Of a stretch of DNA of 8,770 nucleotides, positions 1 to 5,937 are shown piece by piece (position 1 is the first letter of the stretch; every line of letters begins with the position of its first letter). The stretch is from contig JAFGBV010000113.1 in NCBI GenBank assembly GCA_016932955.1, forward strand, positions 1 through 8,770, in the 5' to 3' direction. The DNA is from Anaerolineales bacterium (GTDB taxonomy: Bacteria; Chloroflexota; Anaerolineae; Anaerolineales; UBA4823). The translations under genes and the position numbers were made by a program. The notes under the pieces were generated by a model. It did no database searches. It had not been told where the DNA came from and worked only from the letters and a program-made list of their open reading frames with translations.

Positions 1-1029
1 GAAGAACAGCAGTCCCCCTGCCACCGTCAGATCATCAGGTTCCGAAGAATCATTCCCTTGCAGCACTGCCAGCGTCCCGCCTTCCTGGTTGATATCCTTC
101 ACCATCCAGGTCCCCGCCGCGGTGCCATCCGAGCGCCATAATTCGGTATTATGCACATCATCCTGAGCCGAAAAATACATCAGCCCATCATAGATCACCG
201 GTCCGTCTCCCGCCAGTGATTCGCTAGCTCCCGGGTAAATATCCTCCACCATCGCGAGGCTTCCCAAAGCGCTGTCGTATTTCCAGAACTCATCCCCATT
301 CACGCCATCATCCCCATAGAAGTACAGGTCATCCTCATAAACGATCGGATAATGGATATCAAAACTTCCTGCCCCGCTCACCGTATCGGCAACCATCACT
401 GTCCCTCCCGGGGTGCCATCGCTGCGCCACAGCTCATAGCCATGCACGCCATCGTTCGCGCTCAAAAAGAGCATCCCATTGACATCAATGAGATCCTCGG
501 GGCTTGAGCTGCCTGTGCCGGTGTAGATATCGCGCACCAGGATCGTATTGCCCGGCGTGCCATCGCTGCGCCATAGCTCATTCCCGGTGACGCCGTCATC
601 CGATGCGCTGAAAAAGAGCATGCTCCCCCCCACCACCGTCAGGTTGATAGGGCCGCTGCTGCCAGTGGTGTTGATATCCATCACCATCTGTGTCCCCCCT
701 GGGAGACCATTGCTGCGCCATAGCTCCTTGCCATTCGTTTCATCCGTAGCAGTGAAATACAGGATATTTCCCATCACAACCAGGTTAGCAGGGCTGGAGC
801 CGTTATACCCGGGATAAATATCCTTGACCAACTCCGTCCCGCCGGGTGTGCCATCTGACCTCCATAGCTCGCTGCCATATTCATCCGTATATGCAGAAAA
901 GAAGAGCCTGTTGCCCACAATCGGCAGCTCCACCACGGTGAGGCCAGAGATCGTGGACCCTTCAGGTCCAGGCCGGAAAACTTTGAGCAGATAGGTGCCG
1001 TCAGAAGTGCCGTCCGTGCGCCACAGCTC
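1..1029 (-). repeat. Tandem ELWxxDGT protein repeats (7 units, ~145 bp period)
   Basis: Within the secreted protein, seven units of about 48 codons follow one another. The DNA coding for E-L-W-R-S-D-G-T is nearly the same in several units, suggesting duplication and limited divergence. The sixth unit (E330) is degenerate, with E-F-W-K-Y-D in place of E-L-W-R-S-D and no G-T pair. The first unit is separated from the second by 53 rather than 48-49 residues. The array continues up to the window edge and probably beyond it. Confidence 0.85.
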
Positions 1030-1278
1030 ATCCCCCTCCGCCTCCGTGCCGGTCACAAAGTACAGCACGTCGTCCATCACCACCGCTTGGTCGCCAGAAA
1101 TCTCCAGGTGGTCATCATCCCCTGGGGTTGTATTGATCTCCTCCACCAGGAAGGGATCCACTCCCGCTGCGGCATCCTCTGCCGCTTGAACCTCGCCTGC
1201 CGGCCCCATCCCCGCCAGCACGCCGCCCACCATCAACACCACAAGCCAAAGACGAAAGAATCGCACGATCCGCTTCAT
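1..1278 (-). CDS. Secreted ELWxxDGT-repeat protein (3' end beyond window)
   Basis: The frame is open from ATG at 1278 to base 1 (426 residues) with no stop, so the C-terminus lies outside the window. Residues 1-32 form a signal peptide: basic MKRIVRFFR, a hydrophobic core, and probable cleavage after V-Q-A. From residue 84 there are seven units with the motif ELW(R)xDGTxxGT, then a 'V-x-D-I' strand, then 'G-x-L-F/Y-F-x-A'. They begin at residues 84, 137, 185, 234, 282, 330 and 379, a period of about 48. This is the ELWxxDGT repeat family, seen in large exported proteins of environmental bacteria; a beta-propeller-like fold is my inference. The start is supported by AAAGGAG nine bases upstream of the ATG. 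It lies 90 bp after another exported repeat protein on the same strand, possibly co-transcribed. No enzymatic domain is visible. A role in surface binding or adhesion is plausible but unproven. Confidence 0.9.
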   Translation of the reverse strand, partial: MKRIVRFFRLWLVVLMVGGVLAGMGPAGEVQAAEDAAAGVDPFLVEEINTTPGDDDHLEISGDQAVVMDDVLYFVTGTEAEGDELWRTDGTSDGTYLLKVFRPGPEGSTISGLTVVELPIVGNRLFFSAYTDEYGSELWRSDGTPGGTELVKDIYPGYNGSSPANLVVMGNILYFTATDETNGKELWRSNGLPGGTQMVMDINTTGSSGPINLTVVGGSMLFFSASDDGVTGNELWRSDGTPGNTILVRDIYTGTGSSSPEDLIDVNGMLFLSANDGVHGYELWRSDGTPGGTVMVADTVSGAGSFDIHYPIVYEDDLYFYGDDGVNGDEFWKYDSALGSLAMVEDIYPGASESLAGDGPVIYDGLMYFSAQDDVHNTELWRSDGTAAGTWMVKDINQEGGTLAVLQGNDSSEPDDLTVAGGLLFF

Positions 1279-1368
1279 CAAATTGATCTCCTTTGTTAAA
1301 TGGGGTTCCCGCCAGGCATCCCGCCCTCGGCAGCTATTTGTCTATTTTACCCTAACCCATCTATCGCT

Positions 1369-3840
1369 TTACCGCGTCACCAATATCAGCGGCACATAAA
1401 TCACGATCCGATCCGCGATCACCTCACACGGGTTCAGCAAGATACCGTAAATGTGATCATCACCAGATCGATCATCCTGCCAGGCTGCCAGCCCGACCGG
1501 CAGCGTCTCATCCCATGCTAGAGCCGGAAATTCCTCCCCCGCAGCGCCGGAAAACACCAACGCATTCGTCGCAGCCCGCCCATTCGGCACACGCCCCATC
1601 GCACTGATACATTGACCATATAGGTCCGCTCCCGTTGCCACCTCGCGGCTGTCATCCCACAGCGCCACAAAACTGCTGCGGGGGGCGTGGTATGCCAGGG
1701 TTAGATGCAGCTGGTCTTCCGCAGCCGTAGAAATGGCTAATTCATCATCCAGCACCCCCTCGCCATCCATTTGCCTGCCATAGATGTCACGCCCTTGCGT
1801 TTCCTCGTCGCGGTCATCCGGCCAGGCCACCAGGTAGCGGTCGCTTTCTGGGCTGTAAGCCACGCCAGGTGCAAATTGATCATGCGTCTCGCTGCAAAAT
1901 TCCACCACCTCCCCTTGCAGAGTACCCGCCTGGCCCACGCGCTGGCCGCGAATGTCATCCTGCTCGCCAACCGCCTCACGCCACACAACCAGGCAACTGC
2001 CACCACCCGGCTCTAATGTCCGGCAAGCCACATCCGGAGAGCGCTGAACTGCCTCCCCAGTGGCGATATCGATCTCAGCCGTGCCCGGAACATCCCCCGC
2101 CGGCACCCGCCTGCCCTGGATATTGCCATTCTCCTCATCTGTCTCATAAACCACAAAGTAAGCCCCGCTGATGGGGTTGAAGACCACTCGCGGGCTGCTG
2201 CGGAGCGCATCGCCACTCGTGGCAACCGCAAAATCGCCCCCATCCAGTGTGCCATCCGCATTCACCCGCTGCGCATAGATTCCCGCATTGATGCCCTGGT
2301 CTTCCCAAACTACCAGATATTGGTTGGTATCCAGGTTATAAGCCACATCAGGGGCTAGCTGGCTGTCAACGTTTACCACAATTGGGAATGTCTCTCCCAC
2401 CGCGACCCCGTCTAACCTTACCCGCTGGCCCCAAATATTCCAATTTCCACCGCGCTGATCCTGCCACACCACCAGGAACTCCGCCTCCACACTGTTATAA
2501 GCCATTGCCGGTTGCCGTTGTTGTTGCCGAGGCAACGAGATCGTGAAAGCATGCCCGATCAGGCTTCCGTCGGTTTCGACACGCTGCCCAATAATTTCAT
2601 TGGCAGCAGCAGGAACATCAGATATTAATACAACGAGACAACCAGAGTCCGACGCGCCGCAAGCCAATTGCTGCCCGCTCCAGTAATTCTGTCCTTCATA
2701 GATCATATAAGCATCCGCCGGGAGGCTGCCATCGGCTGCCACCACCCGTCCACGCAGATCGTCATTATCAATTCCGCTGAGGTCATCTTCCCAAATCACC
2801 ACCCACTCCTGGCTGTCTGGACTGTAAGTAACCTCCGGCACCACCTCATACACATCACTCACACTCACCTGTATGGGCAATCCTTCTGCTGCTCCTGCCA
2901 GGGAAACCCGGCGCGCCCCAATTTGGTAGTCGCCGTCCTCACTGCGCTGGTAAGCCACCAACCACTCACCAGCCGTTCCCGCTTGCGGGTTAAAGGCCAC
3001 TGACGGATAAGTTCGACTTTCTGTTGGGTGCGCCACAACGATAAACTCTGACCCCATCGTCCACGAGTTGTCCATCAAGCAGCCATAAATGCGGTGAATT
3101 CCAGCGCGAGAATCTTCCCATACCACCAGGAAATCACCACCATCCGCTGGGTTCGCACTGACCCTCGGCAAGAACTGATCCTGAACTGCCGTGCTGAAGG
3201 GATATTCAGTCCCGCCCACAATCCCCATCGCGGAGACCCGCTTGCCAAAGACATCATAATGACCCCCACTGTACCGCTGGTAAACCACCAAGTAATCACC
3301 CAACTGCGAGTGAAATGCCAAAGAAGAGTTTTCGTACTGACCACTGGGTGTGCCATCAGCAATATCAAATGCTGGACCTAAAGAATGCCCATCGCTTCCC
3401 AGCAGAACGCCTTCAATATCGTTTTTCGAGTAGTTTGTCCATGTCACCAGATAGCGTGCATTTACCGTATCATAAGCAACTGTTGGAGAGATTAAGATGT
3501 CTGTAGCATCCGAATAAATCGCAAAACAACCCCCAGTAAGCACACCGTCACCAGAGACGAACTGCCCGAAGATCCCATCAAGCATATCAGTGTAACGCTC
3601 ATCTTTGTAGACAACCAGGTATTCATCCAGATCATCGTTATAAGCCAGCGCCGAGTATGTAGGGCCATCTCCCTCGACATCAGAAATTAGAAAATCATCC
3701 CCCTTGCCCAGGCTGTTTATCGCCTGGATCCCAGCCGATGCTATGCTTTCCATGCCGGCGGATATCCTGGCTGGATACAACGAAATTAGCACCATCGCCC
3801 CCAATATCACCATGCAGAATACTTTCTCCCGAAGCTTCAC
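1369..3840 (-). CDS. Secreted protein with 14 'LVVW...GQRV..DG' repeats
   Basis: This encodes 823 residues from GTG at 3840. An upstream in-frame ATG at 3861 exists, but AGGAGG (3848-3853) lies between the two and seven bases before the GTG, so the GTG is the better start. The N-terminus is a signal peptide: VKLREK, a hydrophobic run through MVILGAMVLISLYP, and likely cleavage after I-S-A. The rest consists of about 14 copies of a ~55-residue unit. Each has an 'A-Y-N...x-Y-L-V-V-W-x-D' strand pair followed by 'x-I-x-G-Q-R-V-x-x-D-G-x-x-x-G-x-x-F-x-I'; the first LVVY is near residue 74 and the last LAAW near 784. Such repeats occur in exported proteins of Chloroflexota, Myxococcota and Planctomycetota with no defined function, as far as I know. 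Fourteen units would fit two seven-bladed propellers, which is inference. The protein ends I-Y-V-P-L-I-L-V-T-R, like the Y-x-P-L tails I associate with Chloroflexota secreted proteins. No catalytic motif is seen. Confidence 0.88.
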   Translation of the reverse strand: MKLREKVFCMVILGAMVLISLYPARISAGMESIASAGIQAINSLGKGDDFLISDVEGDGPTYSALAYNDDLDEYLVVYKDERYTDMLDGIFGQFVSGDGVLTGGCFAIYSDATDILISPTVAYDTVNARYLVTWTNYSKNDIEGVLLGSDGHSLGPAFDIADGTPSGQYENSSLAFHSQLGDYLVVYQRYSGGHYDVFGKRVSAMGIVGGTEYPFSTAVQDQFLPRVSANPADGGDFLVVWEDSRAGIHRIYGCLMDNSWTMGSEFIVVAHPTESRTYPSVAFNPQAGTAGEWLVAYQRSEDGDYQIGARRVSLAGAAEGLPIQVSVSDVYEVVPEVTYSPDSQEWVVIWEDDLSGIDNDDLRGRVVAADGSLPADAYMIYEGQNYWSGQQLACGASDSGCLVVLISDVPAAANEIIGQRVETDGSLIGHAFTISLPRQQQRQPAMAYNSVEAEFLVVWQDQRGGNWNIWGQRVRLDGVAVGETFPIVVNVDSQLAPDVAYNLDTNQYLVVWEDQGINAGIYAQRVNADGTLDGGDFAVATSGDALRSSPRVVFNPISGAYFVVYETDEENGNIQGRRVPAGDVPGTAEIDIATGEAVQRSPDVACRTLEPGGGSCLVVWREAVGEQDDIRGQRVGQAGTLQGEVVEFCSETHDQFAPGVAYSPESDRYLVAWPDDRDEETQGRDIYGRQMDGEGVLDDELAISTAAEDQLHLTLAYHAPRSSFVALWDDSREVATGADLYGQCISAMGRVPNGRAATNALVFSGAAGEEFPALAWDETLPVGLAAWQDDRSGDDHIYGILLNPCEVIADRIVIYVPLILVTR

Positions 3841-3847
3841 CCTTGTA

Positions 3848-3853
3848 CCTCCT
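3848..3853 (-). promoter_or_regulatory. Ribosome binding site AGGAGG that sets the GTG start at 3840
   Basis: AGGAGG sits seven bases before GTG (3840-3838). It lies inside the longer reading frame that would begin at ATG 3861, which itself has no Shine-Dalgarno sequence. This argues for the shorter, GTG-initiated protein, whose N-terminus is then a clean signal peptide. Confidence 0.75.
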
Positions 3854-3921
3854 ATGCACATGGATTTTGATTTGCTATAACAAATGGTAAGCTACCGGCT
3901 GATCACCTCCATCACGAATAA

Positions 3922-3949
3922 AATATACCATAAAAAGCTATTGCGTAAA
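3922..3949 (-). promoter_or_regulatory. Possible sigma70-type promoter for the repeat-protein genes
   Basis: On the minus strand, TTTACG (3949-3944) and TATATT (3927-3922) are separated by 16 bases, matching four and five of six consensus positions. The pair lies about 80 bp upstream of the GTG start at 3840, just after the terminator of the preceding gene. The -35 hexamer uses part of that terminator's T-run. The surrounding region is AT-rich compared with the neighbours. This is pattern matching only. Confidence 0.4.
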
Positions 3950-3990
3950 AACACTGATCCCCCACCTCAACATACTACACTGGGGGGATC
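3947..3990 (-). terminator. Rho-independent terminator after the radical SAM gene
   Basis: On the minus strand, an 8-bp stem GATCCCCC/GGGGGATC (3990-3956), with a loop of about 19 bases, is followed after AGTG by TTTTT (3951-3947). It begins 12 bases after the stop codon of the radical SAM gene. There is no T-run on the other side, so it acts only for minus-strand transcription. It separates the radical SAM gene from the secreted repeat proteins. Confidence 0.8.
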
Positions 3991-4002
3991 AAGGGGGCCT
4001 TC

Positions 4003-4884
4003 CTACAACAGCCTCATCTGCCTCTCCCCCTTCACCACCTTCTGCGGTGTGTACAGCGGCATCTTGCTCGCGATCCCGTAACGCCCGCAAAGTTCCCCCA
4101 GCCGCGCATACAGCGCCTTTGCCTGCGGCGAATAGCACTCGTAGCGCAGCCCGAAGCGCCGCTCGTATTTCTCCCGCACTCCGGGGAAATGCTCGTCCAG
4201 GCGGGTGTAAAAATACTCCCGTGAGCCCTCGCGCAGCGTCATCCCCATCGAGGGCAGGATGTACCGCGCCCCGCAGTCCGCCGCCTGCTCTACGATCTGC
4301 GTGATATTCTCCTCCGTGTCTTCCAGGAACGGCAAGATCGGCATCATCATCACCCCCGTGGCAATCCCCGCCCCTGCTAGCGCCCGCATCGCCGCAAAGC
4401 GCGCCGAGGGCGGCGGCGCGCCCGGCTCCAGCTTCTTCGCCAGCATATCGTCCGCCGTCGTAATCGTGAAGCTCACCGCCGCGAACACCTCGTTGATCTT
4501 CCGCAGCGTGTCCAGGTCGCGCAGCACCAGGTCACTCTTGGTCAGGATGTGCACCGGGAAGCAGTTGTCTGCGATCACCTCCAGCGCCTGCCCCGTCAGC
4601 CTGTATTTGCGCTCCACTGGCATGTAAGGATCATTCATTGATCCCGTCCCCACCGTGCCGCGCTGGCGCTTGCGTGGCAGCGCATCCCTCAGCAACTCCA
4701 CCCCATTCACCTTCACCAGGATGTCGACAAAGTTCTCGATCTGGTAGCACACCGAACGCGAATCGCAGTAGATGCACTGGTGCTGGCACCCCCGGTACAG
4801 GTTCATGTTGTAGCGCAGCCCGAACCAATCATCCGGCTGCTTCACACTGTTCAGGATCGTCTTGACCGTGATCTCGCGGATCAT
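4003..4884 (-). CDS. Radical SAM protein, SplB/COG1533-like
   Basis: This 293-residue protein carries the radical SAM cluster motif C33-x3-C37-x2-C40 in the context 'N-L-Y-R-G-C-Q-H-Q-C-I-Y-C'. It also has other blocks of the spore-photoproduct-lyase-like family: 'G-S-M-N-D-P-Y-M-P-V-E' (81-91), 'I-L-T-K-S-D-L-V-L-R-D' (113-123), 'S-F-T-I-T-T-A-D-D' (138-146), 'E-P-G-A-P-P-P-S-A-R' (153-162) and 'M-P-I-L-P-F-L-E-D' (181-189). The protein should bind a [4Fe-4S] cluster and cleave S-adenosylmethionine to a radical. Most members of this group have unknown substrates, and nothing here indicates true DNA photoproduct repair. The N-terminus 'M-I-R-E-I-T-V-K-T-I-L-N' fits the family, so the ATG at 4884 looks right although no Shine-Dalgarno precedes it. 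Instead a TATAAT box sits six bases upstream, pointing to a leaderless transcript. A terminator follows. Confidence 0.9.
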   Translation of the reverse strand: MIREITVKTILNSVKQPDDWFGLRYNMNLYRGCQHQCIYCDSRSVCYQIENFVDILVKVNGVELLRDALPRKRQRGTVGTGSMNDPYMPVERKYRLTGQALEVIADNCFPVHILTKSDLVLRDLDTLRKINEVFAAVSFTITTADDMLAKKLEPGAPPPSARFAAMRALAGAGIATGVMMMPILPFLEDTEENITQIVEQAADCGARYILPSMGMTLREGSREYFYTRLDEHFPGVREKYERRFGLRYECYSPQAKALYARLGELCGRYGIASKMPLYTPQKVVKGERQMRLL

Positions 4885-4890
4885 ACCCCA

Positions 4891-4896
4891 ATTATA
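4891..4896 (-). promoter_or_regulatory. TATAAT -10 box for a probable leaderless radical SAM mRNA
   Basis: The minus strand reads TATAAT, TGGGGT, then ATG. If transcription starts at the A of the ATG, the hexamer occupies -12 to -7, the standard -10 position. No ribosome binding site is present before the ATG. I could not find a convincing -35 hexamer 16-18 bases upstream. The box overlaps the end of the upstream gene remnant, whose TAA stop (4899-4897) is adjacent. Confidence 0.55.
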
Positions 4897-5045
4897 TTAC
4901 CCCCGGGGAAAGAATCGCGGCACCTGCGCCATGTACGCCTTGTATTCCGGCATCCGCTGCAAGAGATCCTGCTGCTCAAAAATGTGAGCCGCACCAGATA
5001 GGCCTCCGGTTGCTCAGGATGTCCTGCGCCTCCCCCAGATAGCAG
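4897..5045 (-). pseudogene. Frameshifted C-terminal remnant, ICMT/DUF1295-like membrane methyltransferase
   Basis: No intact gene covers this stretch, yet three successive minus-strand frames contain protein-like sequence. They are 'Y-L-G-E-A-Q-D-I-L-S-N' (about 5036-5004), 'E-Q-P-E-A-Y-L-V-R-L-T-F' (about 5012-4978) and 'F-E-Q-Q-D-L-L-Q-R-M-P-E-Y-K-A-Y-M' leading to 'V-P-R-F-F-P-R-G' and TAA at 4899. The last shift falls in the T-run at 4982-4978; one added T would join the two frames. The end resembles the 'EE-x-L...EY-x-x-Y-x-x-x-V-x-R-F-x-P-R' C-terminus of isoprenylcysteine methyltransferase-like or DUF1295 proteins. This resemblance is from memory. No N-terminal or membrane part survives: the next gene's stop is only a few bases upstream. 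Truncation plus frameshifts suggest decay, though sequencing indels could account for the shifts alone. Confidence 0.5.
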
Positions 5046-5048
5046 CCT

Positions 5049-5297
5049 TTACCCGCCGCTCGAGCCGATCACGCTCAAGATCAGGCCCAGGACGATCGCG
5101 CCAGACCAGATGTACATCCACATCTTCAGGTTCAATGCCTCGTTCTTGATATTTTGCCAGCCCCACACGAACGTGTACAACATACAAATAAGTCCCAGAA
5201 TACCCTTTACTAACCCCTCTTTCTGGAATAACTTCACCAGCACCATAATCCCTGCCACCCAGGCCAGGGCCATACCCACGAATGATAATGTGCCCAT
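5049..5297 (-). CDS. Small membrane protein with three predicted TM segments, unknown function
   Basis: This 82-residue protein has hydrophobic segments at about residues 5-22, 30-48 and 58-77, with short polar loops ('F-Q-K-E-G' near 24-28 and 'N-I-K-N-E-A-L-N' near 49-56). It ends in a flexible S-S-G-G. ATG at 5297 is preceded by AAAGGAG with an eight-base spacer, which supports it as a real, translated gene. I do not recognise the family. It follows the DUF2752 gene by 81 bp on the same strand, and small membrane proteins are common neighbours of DUF2752 genes. A joint membrane role is possible but not shown by the sequence. Downstream, only a few bases separate it from the gene remnant at 5045. 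Confidence 0.75.
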   Translation of the reverse strand: MGTLSFVGMALAWVAGIMVLVKLFQKEGLVKGILGLICMLYTFVWGWQNIKNEALNLKMWMYIWSGAIVLGLILSVIGSSGG

Positions 5298-5378
5298 TTT
5301 ACAATCTCCTTTATCTATATCTGAATTGAACCTGCAAACTGTACGAGTAAATCAGAACGGGCGCTCAAGGCTTTCTTG

Positions 5379-5846
5379 TCAAGCCAGCCCGAGCAACCGG
5401 AGACCCCAATACACGATCAATCCTGCCAGTAGAATTGTGCTGATCGCTGTGCGCTGCTCAAACGCAGCCAACCCATCCACATAGCGCTTGCGCAGCGCTT
5501 CGGGTAAAACCGCCCCCAAGAATATCAGCATAAATGCCGCCAGGAACACCGGCGCGAATGCGTGCACTTCCAGCGCACCGCGCCACTCGCCGCGCAGCAG
5601 CAAGCCAATCGCGGTTGTCAGCCCGCAGCCCGGGCACGGTATGCCAAAAGTCTCCTTCACCGGGCAAGGCCAAACCGCCCAGCCCAGCAGGTGCAACCCC
5701 AATTGGATGCCGCCCACACATACCAAGACCCAGGCATCCCGCCGTTTATCCACCAGCGATGCCAGCACCGGCGTGAACAACGCCCGTTTTACATGTTCAC
5801 TTGTTGAGCTCGCAAATAGTTGTAGGGATAGCTGTTTCACGCGCAT
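5379..5846 (-). CDS. DUF2752 membrane protein
   Basis: This 155-residue protein has the DUF2752 signature 'P-C-P-V-K-E-T-F-G-I-P-C-P-G-C-G-L-T-T-A' (residues 60-79). Cysteines at 61, 71 and 74 form the expected C-P(x)8-C-P-x-C-G pattern. The usual H-P-L-A block appears as 'H-A-F-A-P' (95-99). Predicted membrane segments lie near 38-58, 97-114 and 133-150. The biochemical role of DUF2752 is unknown; the conserved cysteines suggest metal binding or redox, which is inference. The ATG at 5846 has no obvious Shine-Dalgarno sequence. The next in-frame candidate is GTG at 5840, also poorly served, so the start is uncertain. The first ~35 residues are polar and not strongly conserved in the family, as far as I recall. 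The gene lies 91 bp after the PIG-L gene and precedes another small membrane protein. Confidence 0.85.
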   Translation of the reverse strand: MRVKQLSLQLFASSTSEHVKRALFTPVLASLVDKRRDAWVLVCVGGIQLGLHLLGWAVWPCPVKETFGIPCPGCGLTTAIGLLLRGEWRGALEVHAFAPVFLAAFMLIFLGAVLPEALRKRYVDGLAAFEQRTAISTILLAGLIVYWGLRLLGLA

Positions 5847-5937
5847 TCTACATGCAAAAACACAACTGGATGGAAATAGTTACTCCAGTGCCTTACACAT
5901 CGGGCGATATGCCAAGCAGAGAAATCCTCTGGTCAGA

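Noticed and set aside
1279..1368. Possible separate promoter for the ELWxxDGT gene (TAAAAT in the gap)
   Set aside because: There is no -35 match at a suitable distance; read-through from the upstream repeat gene is as likely.
3841..3861. ATG 3861 as start of the 14-repeat protein
   Set aside because: No ribosome binding site precedes it, and the AGGAGG serving GTG 3840 lies within the extra codons.
4259..4627. 122-residue plus-strand open frame opposite the radical SAM gene
   Set aside because: Fully inside a gene with strong radical SAM motifs; Ser/Ala-rich with no motif of its own.
5377..5382. Perfect TTGACA on the minus strand as a -35 box for the 82-residue membrane gene
   Set aside because: It overlaps the DUF2752 stop codon, and no -10-like hexamer is found 15-19 bases downstream.
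5917..5931. Short hairpin CAGAG-N5-CTCTG after the PIG-L gene as a terminator
   Set aside because: The stem is only five pairs and no T-run follows on the minus strand.
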